Shown here: piece by piece, positions 1 to 49,685 of the stretch
Numbering within the stretch: the first letter of the stretch is position 1
Layout of the letters: the number at the start of each line of letters is the position of its first letter
Source of the DNA: Diphasiastrum complanatum
Lineage: Eukaryota > Streptophyta > Lycopodiopsida > Lycopodiales > Lycopodiaceae
Direction of reading: 5' to 3'
Length of the DNA stretch: 64,000 nucleotides
Assembly: GCA_029204225.1 (NCBI GenBank)
Contig: CM055109.1
Coordinates: 31,783,870 to 31,847,869 of the forward strand
The notes under the pieces: model-generated
Told to the model about the DNA's origin: nothing
The model's database searches: none
Seen by the model: only the letters and a program-made list of their open reading frames with translations
Translations under genes and position numbers: made by a program

Positions 1-437
1 ATGTGTATTGCACTACGAATGCTTTCTAATAGTTTTCTTTCTCTATGACACTCACTCAATTCGGAATGTCTAATCTCGAAGGAAGCATGGCTGTCTTAGA
101 TGCCTAACTGTTCGCTCCTTCATGGTTGTCTTTGACACCTACAAGACATCCTCCATTCGATGTAAGTTAATGCTTATGTTGTAGTTTTGGTAAAGATCTT
201 GAAATGTTCTCTATGTTGGAGTTGTGTCTCTTCTTCCGCAATATATTCGAGAGTACCCCAACACACATTGTATCAGAAGCAATTTTATGTCAGAGCTATT
301 TGCATAGCTCGATAAGCTTCCCATAGAAATTGCTTCTATCACCTGATAGAATAATTGTTTTCTTGTTCTGTAAATAACAGTAGATTTTCATCCTTAAGTC
401 ACTGATAATTATTACTATCACCTACACTAACTTTCAC
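1..437 (+). mobile_element. Ty1/copia LTR end and leader (degenerate)
   Basis: This stretch precedes a copia gag start at 438. At 268-280 it carries TTGTATCAGAAGC, close to the plant tRNA-iMet primer site TGGTATCAGAGC. The preceding bases end in ACA, as an LTR end would. The rest is AT-rich with no ORF. The left end of the LTR lies outside the window or has decayed, so the boundary is inference. Confidence 0.45.
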
Positions 438-3400
438 ATGGATTTCCAAAGCAAAGCCGGTCCCACCGTGGAAAATCTTGATGGATCCAACTACCATCTG
501 TGGAAATTTAAGATGAAAACTACGCTAATGGCTAAGGAGTTGTATGAGAGTGCAAAGGCGAGACCCGAAGCAGACGACGCTGCAACCTTCTAATGGAAGC
601 TAAAGGATGGCAAAGCTTTTGCTATGATCATCCTCAATATCTCAAACACACAAATAGGCCATGTGTCTGAAGCTCGGACCTCGAGAGAAGTCCGGGACAT
701 CTCGAGCACATTGTATGATATGTGGGACGTAGCTTCCAAGCTACACCTTCTAAGGATATTCTTCTCCCTTAAGATGACGAACAATGATTCACAGTAGAAT
801 CACGTTAACCTGTTCAAAAACCCGCTTCAACAATTGGCCGATGTCGGATCAATCATAGACGATCAAGATGTAGTAATGACATGCTTTCAAGCTTTCCAAG
901 CTCATACAACAACTCGGTGATAATCATCATGACACACCCAGAGTTGACTCTATCACGAGTCATCATGATGTTGTTGCATGAAGACACCAGAAGGGAAAAA
1001 CCCTCAAGTTTCTCAACAATCAACTCTCACACCTTATACACCAACAAAAGCTCAAGTACGCAGAAGAAGAATGGCTCGAAATAACCGGAATCGAATCAAA
1101 AGCCGACACAACATCAAGAGAAGTTGAATCTGCCGACAAAGAAGAAAATGTTCTACAAATACTACAAATGAACCAACCACGAGATCCAAGATTGTCGCAT
1201 TCTACAAGCCAAGAACAACAAAGGCAATCGAATCAGATGGCAAATGCAGTTGCAGAAGCACCTCAGTCCAATCAAGAAGCAGATCATGATGCATTCATGA
1301 CAAACCATCAAGAAGCATCTGACGACAGCTCCTAGTTTTATTTATTCTGGAGCCACTTAGCATATGACCATCCATATCGGTTGTTTTGAATCATATATGC
1401 CTTACAATACTATGTTCATCCGGGTGACAATAGTACAAAGATGTGAAGGTACAGTAGGATTAATCTTTGCAAACGATCAATCCAAACTACTTTCAAGTGT
1501 CATTCACGTACCAAATCTTTCTACAAATCTGCTCTCTATAAGTAGAATTACAAATATAGGACACAAAGTAGAATTCAAATCAGATCAACGTAAAGTAGTC
1601 GATAGGATAGGTAAGATCCTAGCACTCAGAAAGAGGCATGGATACTTATACAAATTAAGTTTATCCGCCTCTAGTCAGACTCTCAATACTTCTATTCAAA
1701 TCAATAAGAGTTTACTTTGGCATTATAGACTTGGTCATTTGAGTCATGCTTCTGTATCGCACATGTCCAAGTAGTCTATTGTACTTGATCTCGACTATCC
1801 AGATAGGAAAGTCAAATTACATGTCTGTTAAGACTGTATAGTCGGTAAGGAGGATAGGAAACCTTTTAGATCAAGCCACTAGCATGTTGCTAGAGAACTA
1901 TTAAATATTGTGCATACAAATATATGTGGCCCAATGCAGAATCCTTCATTGAAGGATGCAAAGTATTTTATTACTTTTATTGATGAATTTTCCAAACAAA
2001 TAGTTGTGTATTTTATCAAGAAAAAATCAGAGGCTTTCAACCTCTTTAAACCTTCAAGGAACGTGGAGAGAAAAAAATTGGTAAAAAGATAAAGGTCCGA
2101 CAATGGTGGAGAGTACATCTCTATTGAATTCAATGAGTACTGCCAAAGCCAAGGCATCGAACAAAAGTTTCTATTTGCCTCAATCAAATGGGCTAGTCGA
2201 GAGGAAGAATCGTACCCTGGTAAAGTCAGCCAAATGTATGCTGGCTCATACATTACTATCGAAGAGTTTCTGTGCTGAAGTTGTCTCCATTGCAGCTTAT
2301 ATCTAGAACAGATGCTTGACTAAGGCCCTCTCGGGATAGACACGTTATGAGGTTTGGACAAGATCTAAGCCTTCAGTGAAAAATCTACGAGTGTTAGGAT
2401 GCATTGCCTACGTGCAGATCGCGAAGGAGACAAGGAAGAAGTTTGACTTCCAAAGTCCCAAAACCATCCTAATTGGTTACACTTCCTCTGACAACACTTA
2501 CAAGATGTACGATCCTGATACCTAGTAGATTTTATTTAGCAGGGATATTGTCTTTATCGAGGATTAGTTCATTGACTTCAAAGGCAAGAGCAAAGTTTCA
2601 TGCAAACCTTCGACAACCCTTGCCTACAACATGACAATTCAAGCCTCTGGTTCAAGTGTGCCAATATTCAATCACCTATTTGACAGTGAATCAGAAGAAG
2701 ATGTTGATGTTATTCAAGGGCAATACAACAAAGGATTGGATCATCAACCGATGCCATCTCCAAGAAGATCAAACCGAGTGCGCACACAACCCACAAATTA
2801 TATTCATGAGTTTGCCTATCTTTTAATTTAGGAACCGATTACAATTGAAGAGGCACTTAGCCAATCAGACTCCGATCTCTAGAGAGAAGCGATGGACAGG
2901 AGTATTCATCTCTGATCAATTGTCTAGGAATTCAAATCCATCGAGACAGAGCAAGACAACTGATCTACATCACTCAACAAAGGTATCTTAATAATACCCT
3001 TATCATATATAATCTAATCAATTGAAAAAAAGCTCACTCATCGATGGATGTAGGACTGCGATTGTTGGACCAATGTCCTCAAACCGAAGAGAAGATGAGA
3101 GAGTATCCTTATCAATCGATACTCGGATCTCTCATGTATGCAATTGTTTGTACAAGGCCTAACATCGTTTTTGCAGTTAGCTCACTAAGCCAATTTATGG
3201 CTAGTCCTGGCATCACTCATTGGAAGGCTCTTATTCGAGTCATGAGATACACTCGAGCTACAACCGACCTATGCAACTACTATGGGGAAGTCGACAACAA
3301 CAATCTCCCCCGACTCAATGGATATTCAGATGTTGGAGAGGAGATGTAGATACTCGTAAATCCACATCCAGATTTACATTCTTCTTCAACGGCGGTCCTA

Positions 3401-3560
3401 TCTCTTAGAAGTCGTAAGCAAACCTCTATTGCTCTTTCTTCCACAAAAGCAGAATACATTGTTGTTTTTGAAGCCATTAAAAAAGCAATTTGGTTGAGAT
3501 ATTTATTGTCAAATATACTCCGACAATTATGTTCCATGATAATCAGAGTGCCATTGCCTT
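438..3560 (+). pseudogene. Ty1/copia gag-pol pseudogene, internally deleted
   Basis: A decayed copia polyprotein reads along the + strand with many stops and frame changes. In order: gag from the ATG at 438 (LDGSNYHLWKFKM motif); the remnant of the domain before the protease (SGAT-HMT, about 1340-1370); the gag-pre-integrase signature LLWHYRLGHLSHAS (about 1716-1757); the integrase core with DNGGEY (about 2098); the reverse transcriptase start EPITIEEAL (about 2831); then an abrupt jump at about 2930-3040 to the RT/RNase H end (YQSILGSLMYA, about 3110; ALSSTKAEYI, about 3430). Most of the RT catalytic core is therefore missing. Several stops look like CAA, CAG or TGG turned into TAA or TAG, as expected from deamination of methylated cytosine. 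No function is expected. Confidence 0.85.
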
Positions 3561-3583
3561 ATCGGCCAATCCTAGAATTCAAA

Positions 3584-3637
3584 CCATTTACAGCTTCGCC
3601 TATGGTACTTCCATTTACAGCTTCGCCTATGGTACTT
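3584..3637. repeat. 27-bp tandem duplication in copia relic
   Basis: Two identical 27-base units, 3584-3610 and 3611-3637, lie head to tail in the copia 3' coding remnant. The unit is a multiple of three, so reading frame is not changed. It is probably a replication-slippage product after insertion. Confidence 0.85.
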
Positions 3638-3703
3638 CCATGGTCACCAACATCAAATAGTTTTGCATTAGATAATAATGTATTCACTATACAAACTATT
3701 TAA

Positions 3704-4082
3704 TTATTTGGTCTTGATAATTTTAAATTGCCTTTTTTGTAGGGTCTTGTTGCAATGGTAACTTTTCTGGTTATATTCGACAATTCAACCTTTTCACGCT
3801 CTAAAATCATCTTGTTGTTTTACCAACCTGCATAAAAATAAAATAAATATTATTAATCAAATTGATTATAATAGCTTTAAACAAATTTGTTAAACCAAGT
3901 TTTCAAAAAAAAAAATGAGGTTTATGATTTTCTTGAGGGATAACCCTTATAGAGTAACAACAAGATTGACTTGATTGATTCGGTTTTCTGTAAGTGGATA
4001 CCCCATCCAATTTGTTGGCTTCTCCATGCATGAATTTCCCTAATTCTGCCATTTTGCCAAAAATTGCTCCTATACCGTCTTA
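3704..4082. other. AT-rich spacer between two copia relics
   Basis: No coding or repeat signal was found apart from a short A run near 3907. It may be leftover LTR sequence of either neighbour, but no matching LTR partner is visible. Confidence 0.5.
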
Positions 4083-4818
4083 ATGAGACAACAACAAAAT
4101 GGAGTGGCCGAGAGGAAGAACAGAACTTTATGTGAAAGTTCCAAAGCCATGAGGTTAGGGGCTAATCTTCCAAAACTGTTTTGGGATCAAACTTTGTTGT
4201 GTGCTAACTTTTTATGCAATAGGTGGCCGAGTGCTATATTTGATAGAAGGACACCTTTTGAGATGCTATTCAAGAGGAGGCTGAGTGTCAAGTTTTTTAG
4301 AACTTTTGGATGCACTTGCTATGTCAATATAACTCTTGATGATAGGACAAAGGAGGATCCATCTTCAAGGAAAGGTATATTTGTTGGATATAGTGAGGTG
4401 AGTAAAGCCTACAAGGTTTACATTCCTACTACTAATAAGGTGATTATTGGTAGAGATGTCATTTTTGATGAGGGGAACATTCCAAAAGTATCTTCAAGTA
4501 ATGATGATGTGGACAACAATCTTGATGATGATGTTATGGATCCTACTTTAGATGGTGACGATGAAGGACCTTCATCAAATCAAAAGCCAAGGAGAACATC
4601 AAGACAAATGCCTTCAAGGCCCACATATGATGAGAAAGGTAAGCAAGTGGTTGCTGGAACAAACTTTACGCAAGGAACAAAGAGGAGTGGATCCAAGCAA
4701 TGGATCTTGAGTATCAAGCTCTCATGAAGAATGGAACATGGAGATTGGTCGAGTTACCTAAGGACAAAAGAAATATTGGATGCAAATGGATCTTCAAAGG
4801 GAGTGTGAAAGATTTCAA
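4083..4818 (+). pseudogene. Ty1/copia integrase-to-RT fragment
   Basis: An open frame of 214 residues starts with the integrase end motif NGVAERKNRTL, continues through the linker (FGCTCYVNI, RKGIFVGYSE, GRDVIFDE) and reaches the acidic hinge before the reverse transcriptase. After a frameshift near 4690 the RT start continues in another frame (AMDLEYQALMKNGTW, GCKWIFKGSVKD) to about 4818, where similarity stops. Compared with a full copia pol, both ends are missing. It belongs to a different copy, and probably a different lineage, from the relic at 438-3560, because it repeats the integrase end and is far less decayed. Confidence 0.85.
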
Positions 4819-5047
4819 CTAGTTTAGTCAATTTTGGTCATATTTGTTTATTTGGCAATTGAGGCCAATTTTCTCATTAGACTTAGAATGTATTTGAATT
4901 ACCACTTTTAGAAAGTGAGAGAAATAGTAGAAGTTTGAGTTTGGTAGATTCAAATTTGAATGTAAGAGACATTGAATCTAGTCGTGTTTTTGATATGGAA
5001 GGATATGGATCTACTATATATAGCTATATACATGTGGGAAGAGAAGA

Positions 5048-5136
<89 letters not shown>

Positions 5137-5444
5137 TCATTTCATGCTTATACATGAGTTCTCTTGGGTTCATCTATCCATTGGTGCACTATATTGGTGA
5201 TATCTTGCAATCTTGTGTGTAGAATGCTCATTTTATGCCATATTCGGACCCACACGTGTGAAATATAGTAGCTTACTATTTTTGTTCAGAAAGAAACTTT
5301 ATCTCATCTTATGTTTGATGTTTGATCAAGTTCTTATTGAGTTTGTATCTCTTTCATTAAGTAGATGCTGATTTTTCTATGATGCAAATGTGTAGATTGT
5401 GTTGACTTTCATACCAAAGATCAAGAGGACAAATTTGGATCTCA
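4819..5444. other. Spacer with LTR-like TATA region
   Basis: No gene is visible. A TATATATA stretch near 5014 followed by the TC repeat resembles an LTR promoter, but no second LTR copy was found, so this is only a possibility. Confidence 0.3.
5059..5133. repeat. (CT)n microsatellite, about 75 bp
   Basis: An almost pure CT dinucleotide run. Apparent proteins of alternating Ser-Leu or Arg-Glu over it are artefacts. Confidence 0.95.
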
Positions 5445-6516
5445 ATGATTCATGATTCTTCACAAGATCCACCACTTGAAGAGACTATGCAGCCTTTGAA
5501 GGGACTTTCTTCATCCCTTCCAAGGAGCAAGAGTGACACCTTCGCTGGACCAAGGCCTGAGGGTTCAAAACCAAGAGTACCTGATACAAAGAGTGCCACG
5601 GCCTTGGATAATTATTTGAAAAGGCCTTTGAGAAAACTGTCTTAGAGATCCAAAGAGAAGATCCGAAGGCAGTTTGATGATCGAAAAGATTTCGAAGAAT
5701 TTCAAAGGACCTACAAGAAAGAAGACTGAGGGGGTTCAAAGAAAGTGATTGCTGAGGATTACCCCAAGCTCAGCAGCCTAGTGAACACTTTACGACCGCA
5801 ACCCTCTTGGAGGATCGTGATGCTGCTGAACAGCGACGAGCAGCTTCAAGAATACCTAAGGGCACCAAGATGGAAAAGGGTTGACCCTTATTACGTGCCT
5901 ATCAGAAGAAGAGACCCTTGGGAAAGAATGAAGCCAGCCGAGCGACAAGTCAATTGGCCTGTTATTCCGGGAGTTGACTCTAGTTCATCCTTTGAGAAGT
6001 ATCGAGCTGCCATATTGGAGTTTGGACATACCTATAAGGGAAGCGCAGATGCTTATTGATGTTTATAGCCTTCTCGTGACATTGGAATGCTATTGGGATA
6101 AAGGGTTACCACCCGTAAGGTTGGACGTCAATCAACCTCTGCAAATAGAAGAAGGACATTTAATGATGTCAAGACTCTTTTTTCAAACAACATTTTTCTC
6201 CGATCAACCGTGCAGATGATTGAGAAATGGTATGGAAACAAATTCATATCTAGAATGAGGCCGTATCAAGGACTTATTCCGTTGGGCATCAAAACGAGAT
6301 TCATCACATTTCAAGCCATCGGAAAGAAGTATCTTGACAAGAAAAAAGCCGAGAAAGACAAAGAAGAGGCGCTCAGTTACACAGGGCTATCTTGATAAGT
6401 CGCTGCAACCGTTGAAGTTTTTGCCAAGGCACATGACAATGGCTACCAATAAGTTCTTGGTTTTATACAGACAATCAGTGATCCATGCGTTTCCAAGAAC
6501 CACGCGTCAAAGTTGA
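5445..6516 (+). other. Series of unrecognised broken ORFs
   Basis: Short + strand frames follow one another and appear to be pieces of one former coding region: a Ser/Pro-rich start (5445-5645), a charged basic stretch with a stop near 5643 and another near 5727, a 104-residue piece with a Trp/Pro-rich middle (RRRDPWERMKPAERQ) at 5745-6059, and two further pieces up to 6516 that end in a Lys-rich segment. I do not recognise the family. The preference for one strand and the partly overlapping frames suggest a frameshifted old gene or a transposon ORF rather than chance, but this is weak. Confidence 0.3.
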
Positions 6517-9427
6517 GGCAGTGCAATGGGACCTGCAATACTATAGGGGAGGATAATGTTAGCTGATGCCACACCCCAAGGTGTCGGTGCAATGAAACAC
6601 CACTCAAAAAGGGCTTCCAGTGGAGTTGCAGTTGAGAGTCGAGTCTGAGAGCACGATAATTACTAGTGCTAGGCTAAATTGTACATTTTGTGAGCCCCAA
6701 GAAAATTCTGAGAAGATGGAAAACTGTGTGGGAGCTAGTAGTTTGGGCCCTCTCAACTTGAGATGCATTTTTAATAAAGAGGCGTCCCAATAATGAGTAA
6801 GTTAAGGGATGGCCCCCCAATTATGTGTAAATCAAGAGGTGAAACCCAAAATGTTATAGAAATGGGTTCACCCACTCATGGGAATTTACGAGAGCCTTCT
6901 CCATGAGTTTCCAAAGAATATGATTTGTAAGGAAATGCTGTTGTTTTGTTGATTGAAGATCCTACCATTTGCATTTCATTCTATGCTCCATCTTCATGCA
7001 TTCAATTTGGGTACTTGTGTATGAATGTGTTTGTTGATTCTTCCTTCTTCCAGGTTTGGTTTTGGGATTAACATCAGGTAGATGTGCAGGGCTTAGTGGC
7101 TGATCATAACCATTCACATTTGATGCTGCTTTGTGCTTGACTCTCTGAGGAGTTTTTATTACAAATGTTGAGTGATATATGTAATAAACACTTTGTAGGA
7201 TTTTGTAGTTCTTAGTTTGATTCAATTTTATTGACCTGTGTGATTTCAATAGGAGTAGATTCATTCTTATTCACTGTTTCTTGCTTAGATTAGATTAGTT
7301 ATAATAATCTACATTCTGTAAGAAACCAAAGAAGATTTGAAACAGATTGTAGAACGTAGATATCTGAGCCCTGATAGATTATAGATTTAAGTTGAGCTTC
7401 CATTATCAATAAAGGATCAAGATCAAGCCGTAGATGTGCCAAACTAACAGAGGCACATCACCATTATACTGCAAGCCATAGGATTCGAGAAGAGAAGTAG
7501 AGTTTCTGTCGGCTGTAGGCTGATAGGAATCGATACCAGTAGCTACCAGATTCTGCAAACAGTGTCAGTAGAACATTGAGTGTGGAATCAACAAACATGA
7601 GGATCAAGTGAGTCATTACACTAAATATCAAGAGGTGGGTGACGTGTAAGGGAGTGGGACAAGTCGCCATGCATCTCAAGTACAAACTCCACATGTCACC
7701 TTGCATGTCAAGTAAATTCTTCTAGTCTTTGCATGCATGCATGTGATATTCTCATCTTGACACTTGTTCAATTCTCAAGCACATAGTTCCAACCTTATAT
7801 TGCATTAATTATTCAAGTTGTGCATTCTCACCCATGAGTAGGTTCTACAACTTAGACTCTAATGGTTTGCATACATGCCATCTTATTAATTGCATAAATC
7901 CAATTCTTTGGCAAGGATTATCTGGGATGCCATATTGCATGACAAGGCGTATCTAGGTCAAAGTTTGCTAGTGGCATCTCCTTATGCATGTGGTTCAGCT
8001 CCAAGTCCATCAAACTCCTTTGCCTCGTCAAACCAAGTAGATGGTCTCTAGCTCTTGCTACCCTCCCTTGGCTTCATGCTTGGAATTAATGATCCTATGT
8101 AAAAGCTCATTGTATAGTTCTTCATAAAATTAACATCAAAGGATTAAAATCATATGATTTTCATAAGGTACTGGATCTCTTTTAGTTGATGTCAATGTAC
8201 ATTTAAAAAATACACATTCTCCTTGTTTGTATAGATCTCTCTCATCTTTTTGATGTGATTTTTATCTTGTTGATCTTGAAATATGTACACATATTTTTGG
8301 TCTTCGTTAACAATTGGATTTTACTCTTTTCTCTTGAAGCACATTAAATTAATTCAAAAAATTGACATTTTTTTGAAATGTACAAGGTTGCACATAAATA
8401 AGATGGATTTCATGATTCTTGGGATTATAAACAAACGTAAACCACATGAAAGAGTCACGACGACATAATATGAATCTTGAAATCTATGAAAGTTTCAAAA
8501 AACAGATTATGGCTCAAATAAGTTTGTAAAGAGTTGGAAGAGAATATTATAGTTCTGTGAGCCATAACAGCTTTTTAGCCATAAATTAGAATGCTTTTGT
8601 CTATTTTTTTTTTTTCACTTGGAACTCTTTATCTAACTACTTCACACATGATTTAATGACTGTTTGATTATGGCTTTGCCTAATGACCTTGCCAAAAATT
8701 TAAGGTAGTTCTCTTGGTGCAAAGATTGCTAAAAAGTTCATTTCTCTATACATTAAAGACATCAATTGATATGCACTGTTGCTTTGTGCATGCATATTTG
8801 AGTCTATTCCACATTGCAAAGCATGGTCCTCCATAAAAAAAAGCTAGTCGTCTAAAGTTTCCCCTCATTTCAGGCCTCTACTTTTCCAATATTGAGGTAA
8901 AATTGATTCTGTGCAAAATCCGATGCTCCGACCAAAATCACTACAATCATGCGCTGATTTCACTACTTGAAATGCATGTCCATGGAGGGTGGGCCAAGTA
9001 CAGTAGTTCAAGGTGGCATGATGATGATGATGGGGTTCCTCCACCCAAAAGGATCTCCTCATTTCAAGCATGATGGGGTTCCTCCACCCAAAAAGATCCC
9101 CTCATTTCAAGCCTCTAATGCTTCAACTATGATTGTTGCCATGGTGTCTTTTAGACTCCCAATGGTGCTCCCCCACACAAAATTACAGCTTCCCATGTAT
9201 TTCTGAGACGCTGCCATGAACAAGTTATTAGTGCTTTAACAGCCACTAACAGAACGTAACAGACGCCAATGGCAACGACCAAGGGCTAAGGGAAGAAGGG
9301 AGGCTGAGTTACTCATTTGTGTGGTTCGTCCTGTTAGCGGACTAACGGTGTGTTAAAATTGTTAACAGACCACGTTTTCGTTTTCTTTTACGTTTTAGCT
9401 CCGTTAAGTCGTTGACAGCCTATAATG
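6517..9427. other. Intergenic region upstream of the VEN4-like gene
   Basis: Mostly AT-rich sequence with no convincing coding region on either strand. A 100-residue - strand frame at 6962-7264 has no recognisable motif and an unremarkable composition. Apart from the 43-bp duplication near 9029, no structured element was found. Confidence 0.5.
9029..9111. repeat. 43-bp direct tandem repeat
   Basis: Two near-identical copies, 9029-9071 and 9072-9111, begin with GATGGGGTTCCTCCACCCAA and end with CTCATTTCAAGC. A partial related phrase (CCCCTCATTTCAGGCCTCTA) occurs near 8861. Local slippage is the simplest origin. Confidence 0.8.
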
Positions 9428-9428
9428 C

Positions 9429-9459
<31 letters not shown>

Positions 9460-10280
9460 GAGAGAGGCGGAGAGAGGGGGAGAGATCTCTGTTGCCGGTG
9501 TTGGTCTGTGGTCGCAATGCTGCGCTCGATTTTTTGCTTGTTCTGTCTTGTGCTTTCATCCTAGTGTGGCTGATTTTCTGACGATATATCGTTCGTAGTC
9601 GTTATTTGCTCTGCAAATCGTCTTATAATTATGTTTTTCTTCAAATAAGCTCTCCGAGTTTTTGGATTTTGAATCTCGAACTTCAGCTTGGTTCATTTGC
9701 TTGCTTCTGCTAAGCGTTACTGATCTGAAGTAAGATGTTTGATTTCTGTTTCACGTTCAACTTGTCTGTTGCAGAATGCATGTTATGTTAATGGTGCGGT
9801 TCATCTTCTAATTCTCCCGCCCCTTTTTATGCTCATTTGAGATTGTTTTGCATTCTTCTTTCAGTCTGTTTGGAATAATTGATTTGAGCCTGCTGCCTGT
9901 GATGCCTTTGATCATCTTTAGTGCCTATGATGCTTTTATGGTTGTTCACGTCATCTGTCAATCACATGATTTACTATAATTCTCTTATCTCGATCATTGT
10001 TTTTCATAAGTAGCAGTTTGTCTTACGTTTCTCTTGGGACCACCGTCCATCCGTTCCTTTTTTTGAGCATATTTGTTGTTCTTATTTTTCCCTTTGCTTG
10101 AGTTTCTTTATATCTGCTCAATGCGACTGTAATAATTGTCGTTTTTGTTTGTTTTTGATATTATTTGGATTCTCTTACAACTCTTTCACCTGGAAGCTCG
10201 TCGCACATGCAGAACCGGACCTATTGAAAACGGCTGAGTTCTGTTAGCACTTTTGTGTTTCATATTCCTAATTCAACAAG
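9428..10280 (+). promoter_or_regulatory. Probable promoter and 5' UTR of the VEN4-like gene
   Basis: A purine tract of GA repeats and a G run (9428-9485) is followed by moderately GC-rich, T-rich sequence leading to the start codon at 10,281. GA/CT tracts often mark core promoters and 5' UTRs of plant housekeeping genes. A 5' UTR intron is possible: GTAAGA at 9730 as donor and TTAG near 10,248 as acceptor. The transcription start is not determined by sequence alone. Confidence 0.4.
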
Positions 10281-47589
<37,309 letters not shown>

Positions 47590-47594
<5 letters not shown>

Positions 47595-47700
47595 AATTTC
47601 ATGACCCATATCGGGCAGTTTATGTATATCTATCTATCTTAGTATTGTACAAGAGGATAGATTCAAACTGAAAATAGTAAGAGCACCTTTAATAAGCTTG
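47590..47700 (+). terminator. 3' UTR start and AATAAA signals of the VEN4-like gene
   Basis: AATAAA at 47,590-47,595 overlaps the stop codon; further AATAA-like words lie near 47,690. Plant poly(A) signals are loose, so the site itself cannot be fixed. Confidence 0.4.
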
Positions 47701-48728
47701 AGCGATAAATTGGTACATTAGAAAGTTTAAGCGCGGTGTGTGCGAGTGAGAGAGAGGAGAGAGAGACGAGGTTTATAGAGTCGAGCCAAAAGCTGGCAAG
47801 AGCAACCAGATTTGCCATTATTAGAATTCTAAGAAAGGCCTCTGTCTAGATTAGTAGCTAGTACTTGATTCAACTGACACTTGACACCATATCTTGAAGT
47901 TACGAAATTCGAATGTAAAGATTAGTATCCCAATGCAATTCTTTGTCAGTTGCTTTCTTTACCCAGAAGACCTTAGATATAGGTGCATTGTGTAGGAACA
48001 TCTTGATACATTCTTTCTTTTCTATTGGAATAATAAAGAGATTATGGTTTCTTCTAAATATCGTGGAGCAAGATCTATGTTGTGTGAAACTCTTTCAATT
48101 TTTACTTGTAGAAGTAAATGGGTCAAAATTATGCTAATCGTGTTACCAACCCACTTATTGTGTGGATTAGATAAAATTATTCCAATTGGTATGTTACTAA
48201 GGCTTGACTAGCAATCTACTTACTATGCTCAGAGAGTACACTTCTAGGTGACAATGGGCGAAGGGATAATCACACCTTCCTCATTTGTTGTAGAGGGCAG
48301 AGGATTTGGTTGGCATGAAATGGGCTCATCTTCTTTGGACATACGACCATCTATTTTCAGTTGCATCATATATGCTTACCGCTTACCATGCTTACAACAT
48401 TTGCTTTACTATACTAGTAATTTGATACGTCTCCCTAATAAATTGGGGGTGACCACCATGAGCATGTAATCCTTTGAAGGCTCATGTTTGAATTTTTTCT
48501 GGATATTATAATAATAAGACAAAATGAAAAGAAAATTGAATTCCACGCATGCTTTTCATCCTTTGCATGTGCATGCCTATATGTTGGAAGGACATGACAT
48601 ATGTGAAATGATTTTGTGACATTGTGTTGGTCAAATTTTTTTGTGGATTCTTGGCAAGTCTTATTTTAGATATGTTTTGCTATAGTTTGTCATTACTTTA
48701 TCAACAAATGCTAGAACTTGACAGAGAT
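47701..48728. other. Intergenic, downstream of the VEN4-like gene
   Basis: AT-rich, no gene or repeat recognised apart from a short GA-rich patch near 47,745-47,768. Confidence 0.5.
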
Positions 48729-49680
48729 CTATGGGAAAGTAATGAAAATTCTTGGAAATAGTTCTGGATAGGCCATATTTACATTAATCAGCAACCCTAC
48801 ATCGTCAAATGCGTCTAAATCCGCAACAACTTGAGGTTTGTACAGTTGAAACTGCGACTTTCGCTTCCAAAAATGTCGTTTATTGTCTTCATTCCTCAAA
48901 AATTGGAATTCACTCAAATATATTCAAGAGCATACATAGCAGAAGAGCCTATGTATAACTCTACTGATCCGAAAGGCACGACCTGGAATTTTCTCTAAAT
49001 TATGCCCCAGCAGAGACATCCTTTCTGCTCGATAGAGAGTTGGGCCCATAACCAGAGAAAGTCGTCCTTGTCCCAGGTCGCTTCCACTCATCGAAGGCGA
49101 TGCCTACTGCGCCTGGTAGCATCATGTAATCCACACACCATTGCAAATCACTATTAAATGCATGTGGACACCATTTTCAAAAGCGTTCAGCAAGTGCACG
49201 GAATCTGTCAGCACATACCTTCGACTGATTACGACGTGTTCGCTTTGGCTGTGTAGATACAGTTGCCAAATTCTGAATTTGCAACTCTTTGCAACTCAGT
49301 AGCCAACTTCTGATCTTCCAATTGTTGCTTGATATCTGACAGCTCCTGTGCGAGCTTGTCAATCTTCGTGGGATGGCACAACTTGAAGTTGTTGTGTAAG
49401 GTCATCAATGCGAAGCAGGGCCTGAAGATATTCTTCGTGAGAGTCGGGCCTGCTGCAAGATAGGGTGGCTTCACTAGACAGCTCTTTCAGCTCAGCCAAC
49501 TATTCCTTGACAAGTGCCTTCGCATCCTCAAGGGGTTGCAAGAACTTGACTTGAAAATTTTTGAGCATCTGGCCTCGGAGTTGGTTCAGCTTCGTGAGGT
49601 CTACTGTGATTGACCCTGCATTGGTGCTCAGAGAAAGAGCAGCTTCTGTCTTTATTCGCATCATTCGCTCCTCCTGTAAA
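48729..49680 (-). other. Unrecognised - strand coding-like remnant with coiled-coil stretch
   Basis: Frames on the - strand read VDLTKLNQLRGQMLKNFQV, LAQELSDIKQQLEDQKL and similar helical, Leu/Gln-rich stretches, with several breaks. A further frame at 48,729-48,917 continues on the same strand. I do not know the family. It adjoins the Athila-like relic and could be part of it or a captured gene piece. Confidence 0.3.
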
Positions 49681-49685
49681 TATTT

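Noticed and set aside
4950-5157. Ser-Leu and Arg-Glu rich frames across the CT run
   Set aside because: Produced only by the dinucleotide repeat; the same applies to frames over 34,814-34,908 and 35,495-35,582.
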